DNA of 30,308 nt from Gemmatimonadota bacterium (lineage in GTDB: Bacteria; Gemmatimonadota; Gemmatimonadetes; Gemmatimonadales; GWC2-71-9): NCBI GenBank assembly GCA_003221825.1, contig QHUE01000069.1:1-30308 (forward strand), given 5' to 3'. This document shows positions 16,141 to 23,583 of the stretch, piece after piece. The notes below the pieces were generated by a model. The model had not been told where the DNA came from. It saw only the letters and a list, made by a program, of their open reading frames with translations, and did no database searches. Within the stretch, counting starts at the first letter, position 1, and each line of letters starts with the position of its first letter. The position numbers were made by a program, and so were the translations under genes.

Positions 16141-16757
16141 GACGGGTACTCGCGGTGGGGCTGATCGCGATCCTTGGATGCCGCGGCTCGTCCCCGCCGT
16201 CAGGCGGACAGACGAGCCAGGCGGCGCCGCCGCCAGAGTCGGAGGCGCCGGTCGCGCTGAATCCGGACGTGCCGATCGCGTATCCGCCGGCGCTGTTCGA
16301 GCAGAAGGTCGAGGGCGATGTGACGCTGCGGCTGTTCGTGGATTCGACGGGCAAGCTCGTTCCCGAGTCCACGCGCGTTGCGGAGCCGAGCGGCTATCCG
16401 GCGCTCGATTCGGCGGCGATGGCGGGTGCCGTGGCGCTGCGATTCGCCCCGGCCAAGCGCCGCGGGGTCGCGGTGGCGACGGCATTCCTCCAACCGGTCG
16501 AGTTCCGACAGGTGGGGACGACGCGGACGGGGACGCTCACACTGCCGCCGGCTCCGGCGCCCACACCGACTCCCACTCCGACGCCGCCACCCGCACCGGC
16601 CCAGGTGCGGCCGCGGCCTCCGGCTCCCCCAGTGGTCCGACCAAAGCCGGATACCACGAGGGCTGATACGACCCGGGTTCGTCCCGCGCCTGTCGATACG
16701 ACGCACCCACCCGACACCACCAAGGCGCGCACGGACACGAGTGCCACAACACACTAA
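16137..16757 (+). CDS. TonB C-terminal-domain lipoprotein with a Pro/Thr-rich tail
   Basis: A 206-aa protein with a signal peptide ending ILGC, so Cys15 is a probable lipidated residue. A TonB C-terminal-like domain lies at about 48-125: IAYPPALFEQKVEGDVTLRL, TGKLVPESTRVAEPSG, and ALDSAAMAGAVALRFAPAKR. After the domain comes a low-complexity tail of about 75 residues (APTPTPTPTPPPAPAQVRP, then repeated DTTRA/DTTR). A usual TonB has a membrane anchor, a Pro-rich spacer and then the domain at the very end; here the order is anchor, domain, Pro-rich tail. It may bind an outer-membrane partner or the cell wall rather than transduce energy. It overlaps mutS by 4 bases and the next gene by 17. Confidence 0.75.
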   Translation: MRRVLAVGLIAILGCRGSSPPSGGQTSQAAPPPESEAPVALNPDVPIAYPPALFEQKVEGDVTLRLFVDSTGKLVPESTRVAEPSGYPALDSAAMAGAVALRFAPAKRRGVAVATAFLQPVEFRQVGTTRTGTLTLPPAPAPTPTPTPTPPPAPAQVRPRPPAPPVVRPKPDTTRADTTRVRPAPVDTTHPPDTTKARTDTSATTH

Positions 16758-18126
16758 GCCCTACGCCAACGTCCTCGAGACGATCGGCTGGACCCCGCTG
16801 ATCCGACTGAACAGAGTCACCCGCGGCGTCCGGACGCCGGTGTACGCGAAGGCGGAGTTCTTCAATCCCGGCGGCTCGGTGAAGGATCGCATCGGGCTGG
16901 CGATGATCGAGGCGGCAGAGCGCGCCGGGAAACTGCGGCCGGGAGGCTTGATCGTCGAGGCCACGTCGGGAAACACCGGCGTGGGACTGGCGATCGCGGC
17001 CGCCGTGAAGGGCTATCGCTGCATCTTCACGATGCCCGACAAGATGTCGCAGGAGAAGGCTCGGCTCCTGCGCGCCCTCGGCGCCGAAGTCATCATCACC
17101 CCCACCGCGGTGCCGCCCGATCACCCCGACAACTACATCATGAAGGGCCGCGCGATCGCGGCGGCACACGACAACGCGATCTTCGCCGACCAGCACTACA
17201 ACCCGGTGAATCCCGACGTGCATTACCACACGACGGGACCCGAGATCTGGGAGCAGACCGAGGGCAAGATCACCCATTTCGTTTGTGCGCCCGGCACGGG
17301 TGGCACGGTGAGCGGCGCCGGCAAGTATCTGAAAGAGAAGAACGCCAAGATCCGTGTGGTTGCGGGTGACCCGGTGGGGTCGATCTACACGGACTACGCG
17401 AAGACCCACAAGCAACGCGACGGCCAGCCCTACAAGGTCGAGGGCATCGGCGGCGACAAGATCCCCACGTCGCTGCATTGGGACGTGATCGACGAATGGG
17501 TGATCGTGAGCGATAAGGATGCCATGCAGATGGCGCGCCGGCTCTCGAAAGAAGAAGGGCTCTTCGTCGGCGGATCGACGGGCGTCAACGTCGTCGCGGC
17601 ACTGGACGTCGCCCGCCGGCTCGACGATCCCAAGGCCCTGGTCGTGACCGTCCTGGCCGATACGGGCGAGCGCTACCTCAGCAAGGTCTACAACGAGGAG
17701 TGGCTGCGCGAGAATCAGCTGATCGACGACGAACGGCCCACCGTTGGGCGGCTCATTGCCGCCAAAAACAGCGACGCGCCACCGCTGATTCACGTTGCGC
17801 CCGAAGCATCCGTACGCCAGGCACTGAATCTGATGTCGACCTACAACGTCTCGCAGCTGCCGGTCCTGGACGGCGACGACGGGGTGGGCGCGATCTCGGA
17901 ACAGGCGTTGATGGCCCGCGCCATCGGGCAGCCCAAGATCCTGGACAGCCCCGTGCGCGACGTGATGGACTCGCCCTTCCCGGTCGTAGACGGCGACTCG
18001 CCGGTCGCCCTGCTCACGACGCTGCTGTCGCGCACGACGCCGGCGGCATTGGTCCGGCGCAACGGCAAGTTCGTCGGCATCGTGACGCGCTACGATCTGC
18101 TCCACCAGCTGGCAGGAATCCGCTGA
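16741..18126 (+). CDS. cbs: Cystathionine beta-synthase (PLP enzyme with CBS domain pair)
   Basis: Condenses serine (or an activated serine) with homocysteine to cystathionine, in the trans-sulfuration route. Residues 1-315 form the fold-II PLP domain: the cofactor lysine is K48 in NPGGSVKDRIG, the substrate loop is EATSGNTGVGLA, and phosphate is bound by GTGGTVSGAGK. Residues about 335-460 form two CBS motifs (VAPEASVRQALNLMSTYNVSQLPVLD and DVMDSPFPVV...GIVTRYDLLHQLA), a regulatory pair. The 461-aa length fits the CBS type rather than plain cysteine synthase, although a cysteine synthase activity cannot be excluded. The GTG start at 16741 overlaps the previous gene; the open frame extends upstream only as an out-of-frame read of the Pro-rich tail. 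Confidence 0.88.
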   Translation: MPQHTKPYANVLETIGWTPLIRLNRVTRGVRTPVYAKAEFFNPGGSVKDRIGLAMIEAAERAGKLRPGGLIVEATSGNTGVGLAIAAAVKGYRCIFTMPDKMSQEKARLLRALGAEVIITPTAVPPDHPDNYIMKGRAIAAAHDNAIFADQHYNPVNPDVHYHTTGPEIWEQTEGKITHFVCAPGTGGTVSGAGKYLKEKNAKIRVVAGDPVGSIYTDYAKTHKQRDGQPYKVEGIGGDKIPTSLHWDVIDEWVIVSDKDAMQMARRLSKEEGLFVGGSTGVNVVAALDVARRLDDPKALVVTVLADTGERYLSKVYNEEWLRENQLIDDERPTVGRLIAAKNSDAPPLIHVAPEASVRQALNLMSTYNVSQLPVLDGDDGVGAISEQALMARAIGQPKILDSPVRDVMDSPFPVVDGDSPVALLTTLLSRTTPAALVRRNGKFVGIVTRYDLLHQLAGIR

Positions 18127-19145
18127 TGCGCGTGACCGTGCTCACCGGAGGTGCCACGGCGGAGCGCGCCGTCGCGTTCGCGAGCGCGTCTCAGATCGTA
18201 TCGGCCCTGCGGAGCCGCAAGCACGATGTGCATGTGGTAGACCTCGCCGGCGGGGTCCTCGACGTCCGCGCCGAGCGTGAGCTGTTGGGGAGTGCAGTGG
18301 GAGCGGTGCCTCCAGACGTCGACGAGCTGGCCGAACGCCAGCGGCGCATGCTGTCGGAGGAGCTTGCCGAGTTGCCGGCGGTGCGTGAGGCAGAGGTGCT
18401 GTGGCTGGCCGTACACGGTGGGGCGCTGGAAGGTGGGACGCTGCAGGCAGTGCTCGACGTGCTTGGGATCCCGTATACCGGCAGCGGACCGCTCGCCAGC
18501 GCGCTGGCCATGGATAAGGACCTCTCCAAGCGCTTGTTCCGATCGACGGGAGTCCCGGTGCCGGCGTGGTTCATGGCTCCGGTCACCGCGGAGGACGTAA
18601 GCACCGCGCTGGGATGGCCGATGATCGTGAAGCCGTCCAAACAGGGATCGTCCGTCGGATTGACGTTGGTCAGGAAGGCACAGGACTTGGACAATGCGGT
18701 TAAGCTCGCGAAACGCTATGACGATGAGGTCATGGCGGAACAGTTCATACCGGGGCGTGAGCTGACTGTGGGTGTGCTCGGGGAGGTGCCCCTGCCCGTG
18801 GGCGAGATTGTCCCCAAGCACGAGTTGTTCGACTATGTGACGAAATACACACCCGGAATGTCGGAAGAGACCTTCCCCGCGAAGATCGATACGTTGCTAG
18901 CCCGACAATTGCAGGAGTATGCGGTGATGGCGCACCGCGCCTTGAAGCTCAGCGGCTATTCGAGGATCGACTTCCGGGTGAGCCCCGAGGGAGACATCTT
19001 CTGTTTGGAAGCCAACTCCCTGCCGGGAATGACCCGCACCAGTCTGTTCCCTCAAGCCGCGCAGGCGGCGGGCATCCACTTCCCGGAGCTGTGTGAGCGC
19101 ATCGCGAGCTTGGCCCGGAACAACCGGACTGGAAAAGGGGGATAA
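18126..19145 (+). CDS. ddl: D-alanine--D-alanine ligase
   Basis: Cytosolic ATP-grasp enzyme making D-Ala-D-Ala for peptidoglycan. The 339-aa length is slightly longer than usual. Visible marks are VLTGGATAERAVAFASA at the N-terminus (the family's GGxSxE region, here GGATAE), AVHGGALEGGTLQAVLDVLGIPYTGSG, the Lys loop MDKDLSKRLFRSTGVPVP, ATP-binding VKPSKQGSSVGLTLV, and the metal/substrate end LEANSLPGMTRTSLFPQAA. Oddity: the common N-terminal SxE motif reads TAE, and about 20 residues are inserted around PPDVDELAERQRRML. The start overlaps the cbs stop (TGATG), so the pair is co-translated. Confidence 0.93.
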   Translation: MRVTVLTGGATAERAVAFASASQIVSALRSRKHDVHVVDLAGGVLDVRAERELLGSAVGAVPPDVDELAERQRRMLSEELAELPAVREAEVLWLAVHGGALEGGTLQAVLDVLGIPYTGSGPLASALAMDKDLSKRLFRSTGVPVPAWFMAPVTAEDVSTALGWPMIVKPSKQGSSVGLTLVRKAQDLDNAVKLAKRYDDEVMAEQFIPGRELTVGVLGEVPLPVGEIVPKHELFDYVTKYTPGMSEETFPAKIDTLLARQLQEYAVMAHRALKLSGYSRIDFRVSPEGDIFCLEANSLPGMTRTSLFPQAAQAAGIHFPELCERIASLARNNRTGKGG

Positions 19146-19180
19146 AAACTAGACGCCCCCAAGGACACGTAGGAGCACAG

Positions 19181-20032
19181 ATGGGCCCGCAGCGGATGTA
19201 CGGTTTGACGACATGGGTGCGACGCCTTCTGGTCGCGAACCTGCTCGTCTTCCTGATTCAGAACACGCTGTTCGTCGACTCGAACTTCATCAAAGCGTTC
19301 GCGTTTGCGCCGCTGTCCGCCTGGGACCAGCCCTGGTCGTTCGTCACCTACATGTTCCTGCACGCGGGGATTCTGCACCTCGCGTTCAACATGCTCGTCC
19401 TGTTCGTCTTCGGCTCGTCGGTGGAAGAGCGCATGGGGGGCCGAGCCTTCTTCCTCTTCTACATCCTCTGCGGGATCGGCGGGGCGGCGTCGTCGTTCGT
19501 GCTGCGGCAAGCGGTGCCGGTGACGCAGATCATCGGCGCCTCGGGCGCGGTCCTCGGCGTGGCGGTCGCCTTCGCCTGGTACTGGCCCGACCATCCCGTG
19601 TTCGTCTTTCCACTGCCGGACCCGATTCCCGCCAAGTGGCTCGTCACGTTCCTCGTCGCGTTCGATCTCGTGCTGGCGCTGATCCGGGCGAGCGACGGCA
19701 TCGCGCATCTGGCGCACCTCGGCGGCGTCGGCACCGCCCTGCTCTATCTCAAGGGCCAGGATTGGTGGGCGACGCGCGGCGCGGGGCACGGCCGGCAGCG
19801 GCCCGAAACGAAGGTGTTGGTGTCACAGCCACCGCGTGTGAGCCGCGGCAGCGGGATTCCCCCGTCCACCCAGCGCACCAAGTCGCGCGGCGAGCCGGAC
19901 GCGCGCGCCAACGCCGAGATCGATCGCGTGCTCGACAAGATCATCGCGGGCGGCGTCGACAGTCTCACGCCGGCCGAGCGCAAATTCCTCACCGAAATCA
20001 GCCGCCGGTTGCGTACGCCGCCGAAGGCGTAG
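19181..20032 (+). CDS. Rhomboid-family intramembrane serine protease
   Basis: Six predicted membrane segments within residues 1-190 with the rhomboid marks: HAGILHLAFNMLVL (the His/Asn oxyanion-hole side), the nucleophile Ser121 in GASGAVLG, and the catalytic His179 in AHLGG. It would cleave transmembrane helices of unknown substrates in the inner membrane. The C-terminal extension after residue 195 is basic and flexible and ends with a short helical motif (IDRVLDKIIAGGVDSLTPAE and on), a tail also seen on rhomboids of Bacteroidota-like bacteria. AGGAG lies 8 bases before the ATG. The catalytic residues are intact. Confidence 0.9.
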   Translation: MGPQRMYGLTTWVRRLLVANLLVFLIQNTLFVDSNFIKAFAFAPLSAWDQPWSFVTYMFLHAGILHLAFNMLVLFVFGSSVEERMGGRAFFLFYILCGIGGAASSFVLRQAVPVTQIIGASGAVLGVAVAFAWYWPDHPVFVFPLPDPIPAKWLVTFLVAFDLVLALIRASDGIAHLAHLGGVGTALLYLKGQDWWATRGAGHGRQRPETKVLVSQPPRVSRGSGIPPSTQRTKSRGEPDARANAEIDRVLDKIIAGGVDSLTPAERKFLTEISRRLRTPPKA

Positions 20033-20108
20033 TGTCAAGTCGGAGCCGGTAGCCCGCGAGATTGATATCCGCTGGCGGCCTTCCCAAATTGGGGCGGCAA
20101 CCAGCGCA

Positions 20109-21059
20109 ATGCTCGTCAATCTCGTGCCGGAGTTCCTCGCGACGCTGGCCGCGCCAGATCCCTCCGCGGCGTACCACGAGTATCTCGATCGCCATCGTCC
20201 CGTGCTCGGCGCGTACTGGCAGAACTACGTGCTCGATCCCGCATCGCCGCACGCCGAGCCGATCATCGAAACGGCCCTGCATGCCGATCGCTCCGATCTC
20301 ACCCGCCTGCTCGAGGCCTTGGACGTCGTCGCCATCGCTGAAGAGGCGCTGCGGCGCTCGACCGAACTCCTGGAGGCCGACTGTCCGGTCGATCTCTACC
20401 TGATGGTCGGTGTGGGCGCGGCCAACGCGGGCGAGCTGGTCGTGGGCGGGCGCGGCATCGCGTTCGTCTGTCTCGAGCATTTCACCGGGCGGGCCAACGC
20501 GCAGACGTACGGCTTGGGACTCGCGCCGGAGCTGTTGCCGCTGTGGATCGCCCATGAGGTCGCGCATGCGCTGCGCTACACGTCGCCCACCAGCCGTGCC
20601 GCGATGCGGCGGATCGTGGGCGAGCTCGGGGGGGGCGGCTATTACGACAGCTGGGAGATCGGCTCGCGCGCATCGCTGCGCGAGCTCGTCGTCAACGAAG
20701 GCGCGGCGATCGCGGCGTCGCAGGCGGTCGCGCCGGGATTCGAGCCGTGGGAGTACTTCGGCTACAACCGGCGGCAATACCGCCGGCTGCGCGAGCTGGA
20801 CGCGTTTCTGCGCCGTGCCTCGGCGAAGGACCTCGAGTCCACAGGCCTGGGACTGCGGCTGCGCTACCTGTCGGGCGGCATGAGTCCGGCCGCCCGGCTG
20901 CTCGCCGGGAAAGTCCTGCCCGAGCGGTCCGGCTACTATCTCGGCCTCCGGCTGGTCGAGAACTACTTCGCCGAGCACGGCGCCGCGTCAACCGTCCGGG
21001 CAGCGGTCGAAGAGCTGCGCCAGGCGGACGATCGGGCATCAGGTATTCAAACAGCGTGA
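20109..21059 (+). CDS. Putative zinc metalloprotease (DUF2268-like, HEVAH motif)
   Basis: A 316-aa soluble protein without a signal peptide. H149-E150-V-A-H153 in LPLWIAHEVAHALRY is a gluzincin-type HExxH zinc site, and the later VVNEGAAIAASQAV (about 197-210) can supply the third ligand, Glu. The N-terminal half is helical (YHEYLDRHRPVLGAYWQNYV). This pattern fits the DUF2268 putative Zn-dependent proteases. The substrate is unknown and the assignment rests on motif arrangement. Its stop overlaps the next small gene by 4 bases (GTGA). Confidence 0.72.
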   Translation: MLVNLVPEFLATLAAPDPSAAYHEYLDRHRPVLGAYWQNYVLDPASPHAEPIIETALHADRSDLTRLLEALDVVAIAEEALRRSTELLEADCPVDLYLMVGVGAANAGELVVGGRGIAFVCLEHFTGRANAQTYGLGLAPELLPLWIAHEVAHALRYTSPTSRAAMRRIVGELGGGGYYDSWEIGSRASLRELVVNEGAAIAASQAVAPGFEPWEYFGYNRRQYRRLRELDAFLRRASAKDLESTGLGLRLRYLSGGMSPAARLLAGKVLPERSGYYLGLRLVENYFAEHGAASTVRAAVEELRQADDRASGIQTA

Positions 21060-21307
21060 GTCCGCGCGCCAAGAAGTCCTCCTCCCCCGCTCCTCAGACC
21101 GGCTCTCCCCTTCCGCCCGCTCACGAGCGGCGTCACAATCGGCCCCTGCGCGAGGTGCTGGATGAGCTGCTCAGCCATACGCGAGAGATCGCCCGCCGCG
21201 CCAAAAGGATGACGCCGGCGGAGCTCGACTATGCCGAGCAGCGGCTGGAATGGCTGGCCGACGAGGTGTGGCGGATCGCGACGGGCGAGGCTCCTCCGCC
21301 CGAGTAG
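21056..21307 (+). CDS. Small hypothetical protein (83 aa)
   Basis: A GTG start overlaps the protease stop (GTGA), which supports real, coupled translation. Longer readings of this frame start inside the protease gene and are not natural. The N-terminus is basic and disordered (SPRAKKSSSPAPQTGSPLPP); the rest is an amphipathic helical pair (REVLDELLSHTREIARRAKR, then TPAELDYAEQRLEWLADEVW). I recognise no domain. It may be a partner of the protease, or simply a small conserved protein. Confidence 0.6.
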   Translation: MSPRAKKSSSPAPQTGSPLPPAHERRHNRPLREVLDELLSHTREIARRAKRMTPAELDYAEQRLEWLADEVWRIATGEAPPPE

Positions 21308-21319
21308 ATTACCGGCTGT

Positions 21320-21814
21320 ATGGGAACCCGTGGCGAATTCAAGGTGGCCATCACCAAAGAAGATCTCGTCTTCGCGGCCGCGCATTTCATCACGTTCGCC
21401 GGCCATCGCTGCGAGACGCTGCACGGGCACAACTATCGTGCGGCCATCTTCATCGAAGGCGGGCTCGAGCCGGACAGCTGGTTCGTCGTCGACTTTGCGG
21501 CGGTGAAAAAATTGATGCGGGGTCTCACGGCCGAGCTGGATCACAAGGTGCTGCTGCCGCGCGATAATCCCAAACTCAAGATCGCCGAGGAAAACGGCAG
21601 CGTGCGCGTGGCGTTCGACGGCCAGCCCCGCTACGTGTTCCCGTCACGCGATTGCGTGATCCTGCCCATCCCCAACACGACGGTCGAGATGCTGTCGCAG
21701 TATCTCGCCGGTCGAGTCCGCGCCGAGCTGGGCTCACTGCACCTCAAGACGATCGAGATCGAGGTGGAGGAAAACTTCGGCCAGTCAGCGAGCTACCGTG
21801 AAACCCTCGACTAA
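21320..21814 (+). CDS. 6-pyruvoyl-tetrahydropterin synthase / QueD family protein
   Basis: A zinc-dependent T-fold enzyme acting on dihydroneopterin triphosphate. The first zinc His is in FAAAHFITF and the other two are in CETLHGHNY, whose Cys is the usual catalytic residue. LDHKVLL holds the catalytic-triad His and TTVEMLSQYLA the pterin-anchoring Glu. The 164-aa length exceeds the 120-140 usual for QueD because of an inserted strand pair near 88-115. QueD (queuosine pathway) and PTPS (tetrahydrobiopterin) cannot be separated by motif here. The adjacent, overlapping pterin carbinolamine dehydratase favours a biopterin role, and no other queuosine gene is in view. No Shine-Dalgarno is seen; TAGATT lies 9 bases before the ATG. 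Confidence 0.85.
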   Translation: MGTRGEFKVAITKEDLVFAAAHFITFAGHRCETLHGHNYRAAIFIEGGLEPDSWFVVDFAAVKKLMRGLTAELDHKVLLPRDNPKLKIAEENGSVRVAFDGQPRYVFPSRDCVILPIPNTTVEMLSQYLAGRVRAELGSLHLKTIEIEVEENFGQSASYRETLD

Positions 21815-22148
21815 ACTCTCGCCCACCGAAATCGCCGAGCACCTGAAGCGCCTGCCCGCCTGGCGGCTCGAAAACGGGGCGATCGTCCGCGACTATCAGA
21901 CCGATGGCTGGCCCACCACGCTCATGCTGGTGAATGCGATCGGCTTCGTCGCGGAAGCGGCAGACCATCATCCCGATCTCGCCGTGAGCTGGGGTAAGGT
22001 CCAGGTGAAGCTGTGGACTCACAGCGCCGGCGGGGTCACGGCGAGCGATATGGAGCTCGCCGCCCTGATCGAGCAGACGGCACTGTGGCGGCCGCAGGCC
22101 GGCGCCAGCGCGCTGCGCGGGACGCCGAAGAAGTTCGTGGGATCGTGA
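21798..22148 (+). CDS. Pterin-4a-carbinolamine dehydratase
   Basis: Dehydrates 4a-hydroxytetrahydropterin so the pterin cofactor of aromatic amino acid hydroxylases can be recycled. The 116-aa length is standard. The active-site signature is clear: ADHHPDLAVSWGKVQVKLWTH, followed by SAGGVTASDMELA. The GTG start at 21798 lies inside the end of the PTPS gene (17-bp overlap), indicating co-expression. No phenylalanine hydroxylase is in the window, so its partner enzyme, if any, is elsewhere. Confidence 0.92.
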   Translation: MKPSTKLSPTEIAEHLKRLPAWRLENGAIVRDYQTDGWPTTLMLVNAIGFVAEAADHHPDLAVSWGKVQVKLWTHSAGGVTASDMELAALIEQTALWRPQAGASALRGTPKKFVGS

Positions 22149-22253
22149 CGCGCGCCGTACCACTCGTCCCCGCTCCCGACCCCTTCGGCACCTGCGCCCG
22201 CTTCAGCGGCCTTCGATGGACGCTCGCCAAGGCGCGCTCGATGATCGACGCAC
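22149..22253. other. Convergent gap between the pterin gene and mnmE
   Basis: A 105-base gap where two convergent transcription units end. It is GC-rich; I see no T-tract hairpin, ORF or RNA gene in it. Confidence 0.4.
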
Positions 22254-23582
22254 TCACTTCCCCACGCAGAACGCCGCGAACACCCGATCGAGTACATCGT
22301 CCGGCGTAACCGCGCCGATTAAATCGTCCAGCGCCAGGACCGCGGCGCGCAGGTTGGTCGCCGCCGCCGCCGCATCGACACCGGCCGTCCGCGCGGTCCA
22401 GAAGGCATCGAGCTCGGCCAGCGAGCGCTCGAGCGCGGTGCGGTGTCGGGCGCGCGTCACGACCGGCTCGACATCGCCGAGCGCCAGCAGGCGGCCGAAC
22501 GCGACTTCGGCGAGACGGCGACGCAACTCGGGAAGCCCTTTGCCGGTTACGACTGAAACCGATGGGCCGATGGGAGGATGGGCCGATGGGCGGTCCGGCA
22601 GGTCGGCTTTAGTGACAACTTCCACGACGGGTTTGACACCCACGTCCGGCAACGCATCGTGCTCCTGATCTCGACAGAACAGGATAAGATCGGCCGCATC
22701 GAGATAGCGCTTGGATATTTCGATTCCCATTCGTTCGATGCGTTCTTCGCTCTCGCGCAACCCGGCTGTGTCGACGAGCCGGAACGGAAAGCCTTCGATC
22801 ACGGCGTGCGCTTCGATGGCGTCGCGCGTCGTGCCGGGGATCTCGGTGACGATGGCGCGCTCGGTGCCGAGCAGCGCATTGAACAGCGACGATTTCCCGG
22901 CATTGGGCCGGCCGGCGATCACCAGCAACGCGCCGTCGCGCAGCCGCTCGCCCTCCGGAGCGGTCCGGAGCAGCTCGGCCACTCGCCCACGCACCACGTC
23001 CCACGCACCTCGCACGCGTTCGGGAGAGACGGGCCCCTCATCTTCTTCCGGGAAGTCGATGTCGTAGGCGATGAGGGCTTCCAGCTCGAGGATTTCACCG
23101 CGCAGCGCCGCGAGGCGGTCGGACAGGCCACGCTCGAGCTGCTGCAGCGCGCGCCGCTGCTGCGCGGGCGATCCCGCATCGATGAGATCGGCGGTCGCCT
23201 CGGCCTGCAGCAAGTCCATCTTGCCGTTCAGCACGGCGCGGCGCGTGAACTCGCCCGGCGCGGCGGGTCGCGCGCCGGCGGCCACCAACGCGGCGAGCGC
23301 AGCCGCCGGCACCACCAGACCGCCATGCGTCGTGATCTCGACGAGTTCGTCGCCGGTGTAGGAGTGCGGCGCGGGGAAGCAGGCGGCGAGACAGTCATCC
23401 ACCGTTGCGCGGGAATCCGGCTGCGACAGGCGCGCCCGAAACACGGTGCGCGGCGGGGTCGGGCGGAACGGCTCCAGGCAGCGGGCGGCGAGCTCGAAGC
23501 ATCCGGCGCCCGACAGGCGAATCAGGGCAAGTGCGCCGCGACCCGGTGGCGTCGCCAGCGCGACGATGGGGTCGGAGAGCAG
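22254..23582 (-). CDS. mnmE: tRNA uridine-5-carboxymethylaminomethyl modification GTPase
   Basis: With MnmG it modifies the wobble uridine of certain tRNAs. The N-terminal formyl-tetrahydrofolate domain starts SDPIVALATPPGRGALALIRLSG. The inserted G domain has G1 GRPNAGKSS, G2 EIPGTTRD, G3 DTAGLRES, G4 TKAD (Thr replaces the usual Asn) and G5 SVVTGKG. The C-terminus ends in the conserved FCVGK. Start: between an in-frame ATG at 23666 (which adds 28 Arg-rich residues overlapping yidC) and the conserved N-terminus there is no ATG, GTG or TTG. A CTG at 23582, one base past the yidC stop, gives the right N-terminus, so I use it with reserve. A 32-base octamer repeat lies between G4 and G5. Confidence 0.92.
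   Translation of the reverse strand: MLSDPIVALATPPGRGALALIRLSGAGCFELAARCLEPFRPTPPRTVFRARLSQPDSRATVDDCLAACFPAPHSYTGDELVEITTHGGLVVPAAALAALVAAGARPAAPGEFTRRAVLNGKMDLLQAEATADLIDAGSPAQQRRALQQLERGLSDRLAALRGEILELEALIAYDIDFPEEDEGPVSPERVRGAWDVVRGRVAELLRTAPEGERLRDGALLVIAGRPNAGKSSLFNALLGTERAIVTEIPGTTRDAIEAHAVIEGFPFRLVDTAGLRESEERIERMGIEISKRYLDAADLILFCRDQEHDALPDVGVKPVVEVVTKADLPDRPSAHPPIGPSVSVVTGKGLPELRRRLAEVAFGRLLALGDVEPVVTRARHRTALERSLAELDAFWTARTAGVDAAAAATNLRAAVLALDDLIGAVTPDDVLDRVFAAFCVGK
22561..22592. repeat. Octamer tandem repeat (locus B)
   Basis: Four 8-bp units GATGGGCC, GATGGGAG, GATGGGCC, GATGGGCG in the plus direction, inside mnmE. Two degenerate units (GTCCGGCA, GGTCGGCT) follow in the same phase. 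No reverse arm is visible nearby. Confidence 0.8.
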
Positions 23583-23583
23583 T

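Noticed and set aside
16550..16620. Short repeats in the TonB-domain gene tail
   Set aside because: They have a 6-bp period and encode a Pro-Thr repeat; codon-level redundancy explains them.
16537..18105. A 522-aa open frame antisense to cbs, and similar long antisense frames over the propeller gene, the zinc protease, mnmE, yidC and dnaA
   Set aside because: High-GC codon bias opens the opposite frames; the translations are Arg/His/Ala-rich with no domain, while the sense frames match known families.
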